Shown piece by piece: positions 16,576 to 25,318 of a stretch of DNA of 54,587 nucleotides (positions within the stretch are counted from its first letter, which is position 1; every line of letters starts with the position of its first letter). Both the position numbers and the translations under genes were made by a program. The notes beneath the pieces are model-generated. The model worked only from the letters and a program-made list of their open reading frames with translations. It was not told the DNA's origin and ran no database searches. Source of the DNA: Marinilactibacillus piezotolerans (GTDB lineage: Bacteria > Bacillota > Bacilli > Lactobacillales > Carnobacteriaceae_A); contig NZ_FOSJ01000015.1 in assembly GCF_900114235.1 (NCBI RefSeq), positions 1 to 54,587 of the forward strand, written 5' to 3'.

Positions 16576-17145
16576 TTACTCTCCCTTTGAGACAGTATTT
16601 CCTATAATTTTTTTAATAATTTCAGCAAGTTCCTGATGAGTCTGATTTTGCCCTGTTTCATACCATGTTTTGAAAGTTCCGATTACTCCACGAATTAGAA
16701 AAGCAGAAACTAGTCGATGATACTCTGGTTCAACTTCAGGAAAAGCGCTCTGTAGAATATTACGAGAATGATAGTCTACCCATCCATCTATTCTTGAAGA
16801 AAAAGAGCGACTACCGTTTGGCCCTAAAAGAATATAGATAATCTCTCTCTTTTCAGACAAGCTAAAAAATAAGACATCTAGCAAAGATGCAGGGTTAATT
16901 TCTTTTGAGAGATTCTCATCATATTGGTCAAACATCTTTTCTAATTCTGTAAAAACATCATCTTCCAATTCATCCAATAGTTCATAAATATCAGAATAAT
17001 GAAAATAGAAAGTTCCTCTATTAATTTCCGCTTTTTCTGTTAATTCTTTTACTTTAACTTGATGAATTGATTTCTCTTTCAAGAAATAAATCAATGCATC
17101 TTTCAAATTTCTTTTTGTTTTTTGTACACTTCGATTTTCAGTCAT
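16576..17145 (-). CDS. TetR/AcrR-family transcriptional regulator
   Basis: 189 residues. The N-terminal TetR helix-turn-helix is clear: KVKELTEKAEINRGTFYFHY. The ligand-binding part is all-alpha and not conserved. The start is ATG at 17143-17145 with GAGGG upstream; the longer frame from 17172 covers that site. It is divergent from the MMPL exporter, with candidate operators in between, the usual layout for a TetR repressor of an efflux or lipid exporter. It may also control the hydrolase-methyltransferase run downstream. Confidence 0.88.
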   Translation of the reverse strand: MTENRSVQKTKRNLKDALIYFLKEKSIHQVKVKELTEKAEINRGTFYFHYSDIYELLDELEDDVFTELEKMFDQYDENLSKEINPASLLDVLFFSLSEKREIIYILLGPNGSRSFSSRIDGWVDYHSRNILQSAFPEVEPEYHRLVSAFLIRGVIGTFKTWYETGQNQTHQELAEIIKKIIGNTVSKGE

Positions 17146-17175
17146 TTTTTTCCCTCTTTTCAACACTTTCACTTT

Positions 17176-17268
17176 ATTTGTTTAAATTTCAACAAATGGA
17201 CAGTGACTGTATGTTGTACTTTCATCATTAGCTACTATAATTAACACTAGTTCAAATTTCAACATTTG
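17176..17268. promoter_or_regulatory. Candidate operators in the TetR-MMPL divergent promoter
   Basis: The 11-mer AAATTTCAACA occurs twice, at 17184-17194 and 17254-17264, exactly 70 bp apart. Each copy sits in a small inverted repeat: ATTTGTT...AACAAAT (17176-17197) and CAAAT...ATTTG (17253-17268). Between them is a perfect palindrome, ACAGTGACTGT (17200-17210). These are the only strong symmetric elements in the 151-bp divergent gap and are good TetR-site candidates. Assignment to the regulator is inferred. Confidence 0.55.
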
Positions 17269-17296
17269 TCAAAATAACAAGAAAGAAGTAGATTGT

Positions 17297-19363
17297 ATGA
17301 AGGAAAGATTATTTAGAGCGATTGTGCATTATAGAAAGACAATTATTTATACCTTCGCTTTATTAGGAATTATATCCATATTCTCAGCCCAATTCGTAGG
17401 AATTAATAATGATATGACAGATTATTTACCCAATTCTTCTCCGTCCACCCAAGCTATAGATGTGATGAAAGAAGAATTCCCACCCCAACCATCCAGTATT
17501 CGTGTAATGATTGAGGAAGCGGATATAACAGAAGCTATCAAAGTGAAAGAAGCGCTCTTAGAGATCAACCATATTGATTCTGTTGATTGGCTAGATGATC
17601 ATGAAGATCTCGAGAAACCGATTGAATTAATGGATCAAGAGACTGTAAAAGACTACTATCAAGATGGCAAAGCCTTAATGGCGATTTCCGCTGAAGTTGA
17701 TGGTAACGAACAACGAGATGAACTGATTGAAAAAATTAGAAATGTGATCGGTAAAGAAGGAAAAATGGATGGGCAGCTCGTACAAGATTACGAACTGGAT
17801 CAGCATACTAGTGTCGACTTATACTCTACGATCAGTTTTGCTGTTATTATTGCTTTTATTGTATTAATTTTTTCTACATCCTCTTGGATAGAACCCATTT
17901 TAATTTTAGGTACGATTGGATTAGCCATTTTAATTAATAGTGGGACCAATATCTTTTTAGGTGAAATTTCTTTTGTTACTAAGAATGCTTTCCCTATCCT
18001 ACAATTAGGTGTTTCGATTGATTACTCTATCTTCTTACTACATCGCTATGAGGAGTATCGTAGAGAGGGTCTCCTTCAAGAAGAAGCTATGGTCAAAGCT
18101 TTAAAAAATTCTTTAGGCTCTGTTTTATCTAGTGGATTAACGACCGTTATCGGCTTTGCTGCTTTAATATTAATGAAATTTGGAATAGGAGCAGACATGG
18201 GAATTGTATTAGCAAAAGGGGTAATCTTTAGCCTTCTTTCCGTGTTTATTTTCCTACCTGCGATGACTTTAGTCTGTGCAAATTTACTAGAAAAAACTAT
18301 GCATCGTTCTTTTATTCCGTCTTTAAAACCCTTGGCTAATTTTGTATACAAGGTTCGCTTTGTAGCTGTTCCTTTATTAATTATATTTGCTGGTGTATTT
18401 TTTTTCGCCCAACAGCAAAATGATTTTTACTATGGAAATTCTAAATGGCTCCCATCAGACAATAAAGTTGTACAAGAACAAGATGCCATTGAACAAGATT
18501 TTGGCCATGAAAATCTAATGGCTTTAATGTTTCCTAACGGTAATGAAGAAAGCGAAAAAGAAATGATTGAAGCCTTAGATGAGTTTTCTGACGTCACAGC
18601 AGTGGAAGCATATTCAAATGAAGTCGGTTGGTCTATCCCAATTCAGTATGTTCCTGAATCTACTAGAGAAATGCTGCACTCAGAAGATTACACACGAATG
18701 GCTATAGAAACTTCTTTACCAGCAGAAAGCACTGAAACCTTTGAGATGATTGATACCATTAGAGAGAAAGCCGATAGCTTATTCGGTGAAGACTATCTTC
18801 TAGCAGGAGATAGTGTTTCGACTTATGATTTAAAAGATGTCATCAGTTCGGATCAGCGTATTGTAAATATCACTTCCATTATTGGCATACTGATCGTCAT
18901 TATGTTTGCCTTTAAATCTCTGATTCTTCCAGCTATTCTCGTTATGAGTATTCAAGCTGCTATTTGGATCAATTTGGGTCTCCCTTATTTTAGAGGAAGT
19001 GCATTATTTTACATTGCCTTTTTAATCTTAAGTTCTGTGCAATTAGGTGCTACCGTAGATTACGCCGTTTTATTGACAGATCGTTATATAGAAGAACGGC
19101 ATTTACACTCGAAAAAAGAAGCACTTCTAGCTTCAATAGAAAAATCTGGAGAAAGCATCCTAGTCTCTGGAGTTATTATGACTTTTGCAGGACTGCTTTT
19201 TGGAATATTCTCCACTAATCAAGTGCCCGCTCAAATAGGATATTTATTAGCTCAAGGAACGTTACTATCTATGCTAGTTGTATTTTTTGGTTTGCCGATC
19301 CTACTATATATATCAGATAAGTGGATCGAAAAAACAACCTTAAATACAAATTTTGAAAAATAG
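17297..19363 (+). CDS. MMPL/RND-superfamily membrane exporter (YdfJ-like)
   Basis: 688 residues in two homologous halves, each with one N-terminal membrane helix, an extracellular domain and a bundle of about five helices: about 1-330, with LGVSIDYSIFLLHRYEEYRR, and about 350-685, with LGATVDYAVLLTDRYIEER. The GxxxDY motifs in both halves are the proton-relay signature of MMPL proteins. These move lipids or hydrophobic compounds out of the cell. The next gene overlaps in control, only 16 bp away. It is divergent from a TetR regulator, which probably represses it. Confidence 0.88.
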   Translation: MKERLFRAIVHYRKTIIYTFALLGIISIFSAQFVGINNDMTDYLPNSSPSTQAIDVMKEEFPPQPSSIRVMIEEADITEAIKVKEALLEINHIDSVDWLDDHEDLEKPIELMDQETVKDYYQDGKALMAISAEVDGNEQRDELIEKIRNVIGKEGKMDGQLVQDYELDQHTSVDLYSTISFAVIIAFIVLIFSTSSWIEPILILGTIGLAILINSGTNIFLGEISFVTKNAFPILQLGVSIDYSIFLLHRYEEYRREGLLQEEAMVKALKNSLGSVLSSGLTTVIGFAALILMKFGIGADMGIVLAKGVIFSLLSVFIFLPAMTLVCANLLEKTMHRSFIPSLKPLANFVYKVRFVAVPLLIIFAGVFFFAQQQNDFYYGNSKWLPSDNKVVQEQDAIEQDFGHENLMALMFPNGNEESEKEMIEALDEFSDVTAVEAYSNEVGWSIPIQYVPESTREMLHSEDYTRMAIETSLPAESTETFEMIDTIREKADSLFGEDYLLAGDSVSTYDLKDVISSDQRIVNITSIIGILIVIMFAFKSLILPAILVMSIQAAIWINLGLPYFRGSALFYIAFLILSSVQLGATVDYAVLLTDRYIEERHLHSKKEALLASIEKSGESILVSGVIMTFAGLLFGIFSTNQVPAQIGYLLAQGTLLSMLVVFFGLPILLYISDKWIEKTTLNTNFEK

Positions 19364-19379
19364 AAGGAGAAAATTAAAA

Positions 19380-21758
19380 ATGAAAAAAACAATTATTGGT
19401 TTAAGCTCACTTTATATCGCTGCTAGCTCTATTACTTTTCCTGTAATGGCTGAGGAAAATAGCGATGAGTCCAATTATTCAAAAGAAGAATTAGTCTACT
19501 CTACGATTGATCTTTCTGGAGACTTAAAAGAAATGTATGTAACAAATCTTTTCGAGATGGATGATGCAAATGAAATTGAAGACTTTGGGAACTATAATGA
19601 ACTGCGACTACTCAATACTAAAGATTCTGATTTAAATTACGCTAATAAAGAAGCCCATATTCTTACCAACGAAAACCGAGTATTCACTCAAGGTGAAGTA
19701 GCAGATAAACAATTACCATGGACATTTGATTTCTCTTATACTTTAGATGGAAAAACAGTTGATCCTCATCAAGTCGCTGGTAAAAGCGGCCAAGTTACTG
19801 TTCAAGTATCCATTTCACCTACTGATGAGTCCAATGAAAAATTAATGGATTTTTATGATCATTATGCTTTGCAGATCAGTACTTCGCTAGACCTTGATAC
19901 TCACTATAACCTAAAAAGTGAGAATGGAATCATCAGTACTGCCGGAAATAAACAGCAAGTTCAATGGACAGTACTACCTGGGCAAGATGATCCACTTTCT
20001 TTCACAGTTGAAACAACTGAACTAGAAGAACTGGATTGGTCAATCAACGGTGCTCCCCTTAGTCTAGCCCTAGGAGATGATTTATTTGATATATCTTCTT
20101 TTACAGATCCTTTACAAGAACTGGAAGATGGAATTACAACACTTGATGGTGGCGCACAAGCTTTAAATAACGGTAGCACTGACTTGACTAGCGGAATCCA
20201 ACAGCTCCTAGGCGGAAGTAATCGTTTAACATCTGGGACTAATCAATTATCAAGTAAAAGTCAACTGCTTGTAGAAGGTACAAGTAAAGCCTATAAACAA
20301 TCAGAAAACCTAGCATCTGGTCTAAACACTTTAAATAAAGGCAGCAATCAACTCGCTCAATCTACCAATCAACTCAAAACAGGTAGTCAGGAATTAAATG
20401 AAAAATCTACTCAATTATTCAACGGTCTTGATAAATTGGATAATGGAATCTCAGATCTATCAAGTGGCCTTGGAGAAATAGAACAAGGTTTAAATACATT
20501 AGATGGTAAATCTGCATCATTAACCGAAAATTCAGCGTTGATACTAAAAGCCCTACAAACAATGCAAGCAAAAGTGGATAATATTGAAGTAGCATTCAAT
20601 GATGTATCAGAATTAAGTGAAGCTGCAGATGGTATTGGTTCTGGATTATCAGCGCTCGATAATGGTATAGCTGGAATGGATCAGACTATTGATCAATATG
20701 ATTCTACGCTAAAAGAAACTGGATTAGCACCTACAGATTTAGCTGCACAGAACAAAAATTATCAAGAATCAATTCAAACTTTACAAAATCAAATCAAGAC
20801 CCTTCAACCATTAGTTGAAGAAGGATTAATTGAACAAGCTTTAGTAGATGAGTTAACAACTACCCTAAACCAGACAAAACAGCTTTTAAACGTTAATGTA
20901 CAGTATATCTCTGGTAGTGATTCACTTATTAACGGTATCCATAATCAAGTGGAAGAAGATGGTGCTCTAAAAAGTGGAAGTACCCAGTTAATTAATAACT
21001 ATCAAGCATTTCATACTGCTATCAATGAGCTTGTGACTGGAATTGCTGGCTTATCTGACGAACTTGCTCCTCTTCAAGAAGGTGTCGATCAGTTAACTGA
21101 AAATTATTCATCTCTTGATCAAGGTGTACAGGATTATACGGAAGGCGTTCACCAGCTTGCTAACGGAATAAATAAAGTCACAGCTGCAAGCAAACAATTA
21201 GATAGCGGTTCTACCAGTCTTATAAATGGCGGCGAAGCTCTTGAAAATGGAATTAATCAGTTATCTGATGGTGCTACGCAATTAAATCAGGGAGCAGATA
21301 ATTTAACTCAAGGAATTGACGATGCTCATACTGGTTCCCTTGCATTTATAGAAGGAATAAGCCAACTTTACAATGGAACAGTTGCTTTACAATCTGGAGC
21401 TCAAGATTTATTTATTGGAGTAGATGATTTATCTGAAGGGATTAGTGAAGCAGAGGCCGGTTCAACTGATCTCTCCAATGGAGCAAATGAATTAGCTGAA
21501 GGGACTTCAGAACTTCAAAATGAAACAGCAGGTTTACCAGATAAAACTAAAGATAAAATAGATGACGCTATTGAAGAATTTTCTAATTCAGATTATGAGG
21601 TTCAATCTTATATGGACGATCGAAACGATCATGTCGATAATGTTCAATTTGTCATCCAATATCGTGCCCAAGAAGAAGGCACAGAAGATCAAACTACTGA
21701 CAACAGCTCTGAAGAACATGTAAGTTTATGGCAAAAACTCTTGAATCTATTTACTTAA
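19380..21758 (+). CDS. Secreted xxxLxxG heptad-repeat protein (YhgE/Pip-like), partner of the MMPL exporter
   Basis: 792 residues. A signal peptide ends near VMAEENSD. An N-terminal beta-rich part (about 40-235) is followed by a very long run of xxxLxxG heptads, for example LDGGAQALNNGSTDLTSGI. The run is broken by a coiled-coil stretch (about 385-520) and then resumes. YhgE/Pip proteins carry this repeat between membrane parts, but here I see no C-terminal membrane segment: the protein ends in SLWQKLLNLFT. The start is ATG at 19380 after AAGGAGA. It is probably an extracellular adaptor for the exporter (inference). Confidence 0.8.
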   Translation: MKKTIIGLSSLYIAASSITFPVMAEENSDESNYSKEELVYSTIDLSGDLKEMYVTNLFEMDDANEIEDFGNYNELRLLNTKDSDLNYANKEAHILTNENRVFTQGEVADKQLPWTFDFSYTLDGKTVDPHQVAGKSGQVTVQVSISPTDESNEKLMDFYDHYALQISTSLDLDTHYNLKSENGIISTAGNKQQVQWTVLPGQDDPLSFTVETTELEELDWSINGAPLSLALGDDLFDISSFTDPLQELEDGITTLDGGAQALNNGSTDLTSGIQQLLGGSNRLTSGTNQLSSKSQLLVEGTSKAYKQSENLASGLNTLNKGSNQLAQSTNQLKTGSQELNEKSTQLFNGLDKLDNGISDLSSGLGEIEQGLNTLDGKSASLTENSALILKALQTMQAKVDNIEVAFNDVSELSEAADGIGSGLSALDNGIAGMDQTIDQYDSTLKETGLAPTDLAAQNKNYQESIQTLQNQIKTLQPLVEEGLIEQALVDELTTTLNQTKQLLNVNVQYISGSDSLINGIHNQVEEDGALKSGSTQLINNYQAFHTAINELVTGIAGLSDELAPLQEGVDQLTENYSSLDQGVQDYTEGVHQLANGINKVTAASKQLDSGSTSLINGGEALENGINQLSDGATQLNQGADNLTQGIDDAHTGSLAFIEGISQLYNGTVALQSGAQDLFIGVDDLSEGISEAEAGSTDLSNGANELAEGTSELQNETAGLPDKTKDKIDDAIEEFSNSDYEVQSYMDDRNDHVDNVQFVIQYRAQEEGTEDQTTDNSSEEHVSLWQKLLNLFT

Positions 21759-21826
21759 AATCAGATTCAACTAACGCTCACTTAAATTTGCAAATTAAAA
21801 ATTGAGACAACATTAGTAATAAATAA

Positions 21827-21873
21827 AAATACCGCCCAATCCTGATAATCTAAATCTGGATTGGGCGGTATTT
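21827..21873. terminator. Strong 16-bp-stem intrinsic terminator
   Basis: AAATACCGCCCAATCC (21827-21842) pairs perfectly with GGATTGGGCGGTATTT (21858-21873). It lies between convergent genes and closes the exporter operon. On the other strand it also lies after the substrate-binding-protein gene. Confidence 0.85.
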
Positions 21874-21938
21874 AAATTTAATTGACTTTTCATAATTTCA
21901 ATCATCAAATACGTAGATCTCATCGACTTATCTCTATA

Positions 21939-22904
21939 CTATTCTTCTAAATAACTGAAATCTGTCAACTCATCATACGTATAGGTTTGTTCGATCTGTT
22001 CTTTGTTTTGTGTCCATTCAATGATTTGATCAAACTGGTCTTGATCAACCGCTTTAGCATACGGATAGTTTTCTTTCTGGGTATCCAAATACGTACTCAT
22101 AGCATCTGGAAACTGATATTTTGATAAGATATCAGCATATTCACTTGCATCATGTTCATTCATGTAATCAATCGCTTTATTGTAACCAATATAAAATGCT
22201 TGAATATCTTGAGGTCGTTCTTCTAAAACACTATCCATGAACTGAATCGTTCCTCCATTAATTCCTGACTCTTTTGAACTACCCAGGATCACAGCACCTT
22301 GTTCAGCCAACATGCTGGCTTGTGGTTCAGTATAAACCGCTGCATCTACTTCTCCTTTTAACAAAGCCTCAGAACGAGTTGAAAATGAAGGGATATCAAC
22401 CACCTCATAAGTAAAATCTTGTTCTTCAGCAAAAACATCCATGATATATTCTAGAATAAAGTTCGGTACCAAAGTGATTTTCTTATTAGCTAGTTCTTTC
22501 ATTTCTGTAATTCCTGACTGAGGTGATGCCAGAATTTTGAAATCTTCTAGAATGCCAGAAGTGATTGTCATATCTGTTTCATTTTGCTTAAAGGTTGCTT
22601 CCGTCATAACATCACTGATTGTACCGTCTAACTCTTTTGATTGTATAGCTACGTTACGGTCATTTGGTGAAGAAAATGATTCTATTTCAACATTGGTTCC
22701 TTCTTCTTCAAAGAATCCTTTTTCATTTGCTAATATAATCGGAATAGCTGACTCAGCTGGCAGAACACCAAAGCGGATAGTTTCTCCTGTTACCTTTTCT
22801 TCATCTTTTGATGCAGCGTTTGTTTCATTACTTTCTTGTGTATCGCAAGCTGCTAAACTACCTGCTGTAAGAAAAGCAAGTAAGCTCATTATTAATTTTT
22901 TCAT
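21939..22904 (-). CDS. ABC transporter substrate-binding lipoprotein (NMT1/THI5/taurine-nitrate type)
   Basis: 321 residues. A lipobox, LAAC, follows the signal peptide. The mature part begins IRFGVLPAESAIPIILANEKGFFEEEG, the pattern of NMT1/SsuA-like receptors for thiamine precursors, sulfonates or similar small ligands. It overlaps the deacetylase stop by 4 bp (ATGA). Its ATPase and permease are encoded divergently just beyond, so the importer is complete but split over two transcripts. No thiamine riboswitch is visible, so the ligand is open. Confidence 0.8.
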   Translation of the reverse strand: MKKLIMSLLAFLTAGSLAACDTQESNETNAASKDEEKVTGETIRFGVLPAESAIPIILANEKGFFEEEGTNVEIESFSSPNDRNVAIQSKELDGTISDVMTEATFKQNETDMTITSGILEDFKILASPQSGITEMKELANKKITLVPNFILEYIMDVFAEEQDFTYEVVDIPSFSTRSEALLKGEVDAAVYTEPQASMLAEQGAVILGSSKESGINGGTIQFMDSVLEERPQDIQAFYIGYNKAIDYMNEHDASEYADILSKYQFPDAMSTYLDTQKENYPYAKAVDQDQFDQIIEWTQNKEQIEQTYTYDELTDFSYLEE

Positions 22905-23647
22905 TTTTGTTCTCCTAACATTTCTCTAAATTTATCTATCGGTAAACCTTCAATCACGATATTTCTATGCAACTCTAAAGGCGGTGTACTACTAGTATTG
23001 ATTCCTGGTTCAGTCGTAAAAGCTAGCTTGAAATGTGAATTCAACAATGTCTGAACGTTATTTTGATTATATAGACCAAATGGATAAGCAAATACGTCCT
23101 TTTCTTCCACATATTGATTACAACTTTCTAAATCTCGAATAAATGATGCTTCTGATTCCCACATTATTCGACTTTTTTCTATTCCCTCTCGTTGATGGAA
23201 ATGATGAGTATGGTTAGCATATGTAAAAATATCTGCCATTTCTTCCAATTCCTTAAAACTTAATACTTGAGAAAAGTTTTCTTTATAAGGCTGCTCTTCT
23301 TCAAAAATCCACCCCGTTGGTTCAAAAGATACTGCCTTAATGCCCATTTCTTTAAGTACCGGATAAGCATATTTTTTCTGAGATTGATAACAATCATCAA
23401 ATGTAATCAAGACTGATTTTTCTGGTAATTTCTGATCTTCATAATAAAATCCTTTTATTTCATCAAGCGATAAGAAATGGTACCCCGCTCCTTTCAAGTA
23501 GTTCAATAATTCACAAAAATAATCAAGGCTATTGTATAATGGCATCGGTAAACTATCCTTATACCCATCTGCTACTGAAATAGGTCTCTGACCTAAAGAA
23601 ATTTCGTTTTTGGAACGAATTTCATGAAATACTAATGTTGTAAACAA
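22901..23647 (-). CDS. Polysaccharide deacetylase (NodB-homology) family protein
   Basis: 248 residues. NodB motifs are present: LITFDDCYQS (the catalytic Asp-Asp), NHTHHFHQ (metal-binding His) and AYPFGLYN. A longer frame from ATG 23674 includes the AAGGAGG site, so the start is TTG at 23645-23647. There is no signal peptide or membrane helix, which is unusual for an enzyme class that normally acts outside the cell. It precedes the substrate-binding lipoprotein, which it overlaps by 4 bp. The pairing with an importer suggests it processes the imported ligand (inference). Confidence 0.8.
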   Translation of the reverse strand: MFTTLVFHEIRSKNEISLGQRPISVADGYKDSLPMPLYNSLDYFCELLNYLKGAGYHFLSLDEIKGFYYEDQKLPEKSVLITFDDCYQSQKKYAYPVLKEMGIKAVSFEPTGWIFEEEQPYKENFSQVLSFKELEEMADIFTYANHTHHFHQREGIEKSRIMWESEASFIRDLESCNQYVEEKDVFAYPFGLYNQNNVQTLLNSHFKLAFTTEPGINTSSTPPLELHRNIVIEGLPIDKFREMLGEQK

Positions 23648-23732
23648 TGAATTATCCTCCTTTTTTCCTTCCATAGTATAACATAATTGTGTACTATTAA
23701 ACTAAGTAAATTAGATTGAAGGCGAATATTCT

Positions 23733-24446
23733 ATGGGAATTATCATCAAGAATTTAAATTTTATTTATGAACAGAATCAGATATTTAAAAATACTGATTT
23801 TCACTTTGAAGATAACAAAATCTACACTTTAGTAGGACCATCTGGCATCGGAAAAAGTACATTACTTGATGTATTGACAGGTTTCAAAAAACCTCAGTCT
23901 GGTACCATCTCTTATCAAAATGTACAAAAGTCAGAAATGTTGACTATTTTTCAGAATAATCAAATTTTTCCTTGGTTAACTGTTTCTGAAGCACTAGCTC
24001 TACCCTTTAAAATCAAAAATATTTCCAAAGAGCAGACAGATTCCAGAGTAAAAGAACTTTTAAAAATATTTGAATTAGAAGCATTAGCTTATAAAAGACC
24101 AAACGCTTTAAGTGGTGGCCAGCTTCAGAGAGTGGCTATTGCTCAAGGACTAACACTAGACCCAAAATTTCTACTTTTAGATGAACCAACCTCTTCGCTG
24201 GATCAAGAAGCAAAAGAAGAAATTCAAGACCGCCTGCTAGATGAACAGCATAAAAGGAATAATACCATGATCATTGTTACCCACGATATTGAAGAAGCTG
24301 CCTATCTAGGTCAAGAAATTATACTAGTCGCAAATCAGCAATTAAACAAATTAGAGAATCCAACATTCGGGAGAGAAAATCGTCGCCACTCGCTCGGTTT
24401 TTATGAGTTTTGCATCCTATTAAGAAAGCAGGTGAGACAACTATGA
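23733..24446 (+). CDS. ABC transporter ATP-binding protein (nitrate/sulfonate/thiamine-precursor type)
   Basis: 237 residues. Walker A is GPSGIGKST, the signature is LSGGQLQRVAIAQ and Walker B is FLLLDEPTSSLD, with the switch His in IIVTHDIEEA. This ATPase type pairs with a single-bundle permease as in SsuBC or ThiYXZ. The downstream permease overlaps by 4 bp. It is divergent from the deacetylase-receptor pair, so all four genes likely form one import system read from a short shared promoter. Confidence 0.88.
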   Translation: MGIIIKNLNFIYEQNQIFKNTDFHFEDNKIYTLVGPSGIGKSTLLDVLTGFKKPQSGTISYQNVQKSEMLTIFQNNQIFPWLTVSEALALPFKIKNISKEQTDSRVKELLKIFELEALAYKRPNALSGGQLQRVAIAQGLTLDPKFLLLDEPTSSLDQEAKEEIQDRLLDEQHKRNNTMIIVTHDIEEAAYLGQEIILVANQQLNKLENPTFGRENRRHSLGFYEFCILLRKQVRQL

Positions 24447-25183
24447 AGAAATCATATTCATATTTTTTCTATTCATTATTTTTGGGTGTGCTGTCTTATC
24501 TGAGTGTATGGATCCTACTTTTTATTCTTTCAAATAATCATGCTATTCCCAGCCCTACAGTAACAATAATCAAAATGTGGGAAATCAGAGAATTACTGGG
24601 ATTACATATGCTCGCTAGTAGTTTAAGAATTATCATTGCTCTTTTACTAGCTATTATTACTGGCGTTCCGCTCGGAATTCTGCTGAGTATGTTTCCTAGA
24701 TCTGACCATTTACTCTCTCCTTTGCTATATTTTTTGTACCCATTACCGAAAGTTGCTTTTCTACCCGTTTTCATGCTGTTTTGGGGTCTAGGAAACTTTT
24801 CTAAAATATTATTACTATTTTCTATTATTGTTTTACAAGTGATTATCTTAGTAAGAGATGGAGCTAAGATGATTCCTGAAAATTATCAAAGAATTATGGT
24901 TAACTTTCAAGCTAGCATCTGGCAGCAAATTCGCTATCTGATTTTACCCGCTATTTTTCCAAATATCCTTGCTAGCTTACGCGTCAGCATTGGTATTGCT
25001 TTAGCTTCTCTTTTCTTTGCAGAAAATTATGCTACAGATTACGGTTTAGGGTACCTTATCCTGAGTGCCTGGACTAAAATGGATTATCCTGAAATGTTTG
25101 CAGGTATCTTCTGCATTGCTTTACTGGGATTTTTCTTTTTTAGAGCAATCGACGCTTTAGAACGATTTTCTTATAAAGAATAG
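24443..25183 (+). CDS. ABC transporter permease (SsuC/ThiX-like)
   Basis: 246 residues with about six membrane segments and the EAA-like cytoplasmic loop (ENYQRIMVNFQASIWQQIRYLILPAIFPNI, residues about 145-175) that contacts the ATPase. The start is ATG 24443, overlapping the ATPase stop (ATGA) and preceded by AGGTGAG. The longer frame from 24410 is not supported. It ends the operon, and a two-stem terminator follows. Confidence 0.85.
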   Translation: MKKSYSYFFYSLFLGVLSYLSVWILLFILSNNHAIPSPTVTIIKMWEIRELLGLHMLASSLRIIIALLLAIITGVPLGILLSMFPRSDHLLSPLLYFLYPLPKVAFLPVFMLFWGLGNFSKILLLFSIIVLQVIILVRDGAKMIPENYQRIMVNFQASIWQQIRYLILPAIFPNILASLRVSIGIALASLFFAENYATDYGLGYLILSAWTKMDYPEMFAGIFCIALLGFFFFRAIDALERFSYKE

Positions 25184-25213
25184 TAAAAACAAATTGTAGT
25201 AATAAAAACAAAG

Positions 25214-25277
25214 AACAGCACAGCTACTGCTCTTGTCGATGTAGACAGACAAGGCGTAATTGTGCTGTTGATTTTTT
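25214..25277 (+). terminator. Two-stem intrinsic terminator
   Basis: The outer stem is AACAGCACA (25214-25222) with TGTGCTGTT (25261-25269). The inner stem is CTTGTC (25232-25237) with GACAAG (25248-25253). It ends in GATTTTTTATTT and closes the ABC operon. Confidence 0.8.
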
Positions 25278-25318
25278 ATTTGGCTTTTACACTTCATCAT
25301 GATTGTTTTATCTATAAG

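Noticed and set aside
20110-21500. Repetitive stretch that might look like a tandem repeat or CRISPR
   Set aside because: The periodicity is at 21 bp and reflects protein heptads (xxxLxxG); there are no equal repeats with spacers.
22537-22929. 130-codon frame antisense to the substrate-binding protein
   Set aside because: No start signal, and the opposite strand has a well-supported lipoprotein gene.
23648-23732. Possible thiamine riboswitch between the divergent ABC genes
   Set aside because: The gap is under 90 bp and lacks TPP-element motifs.
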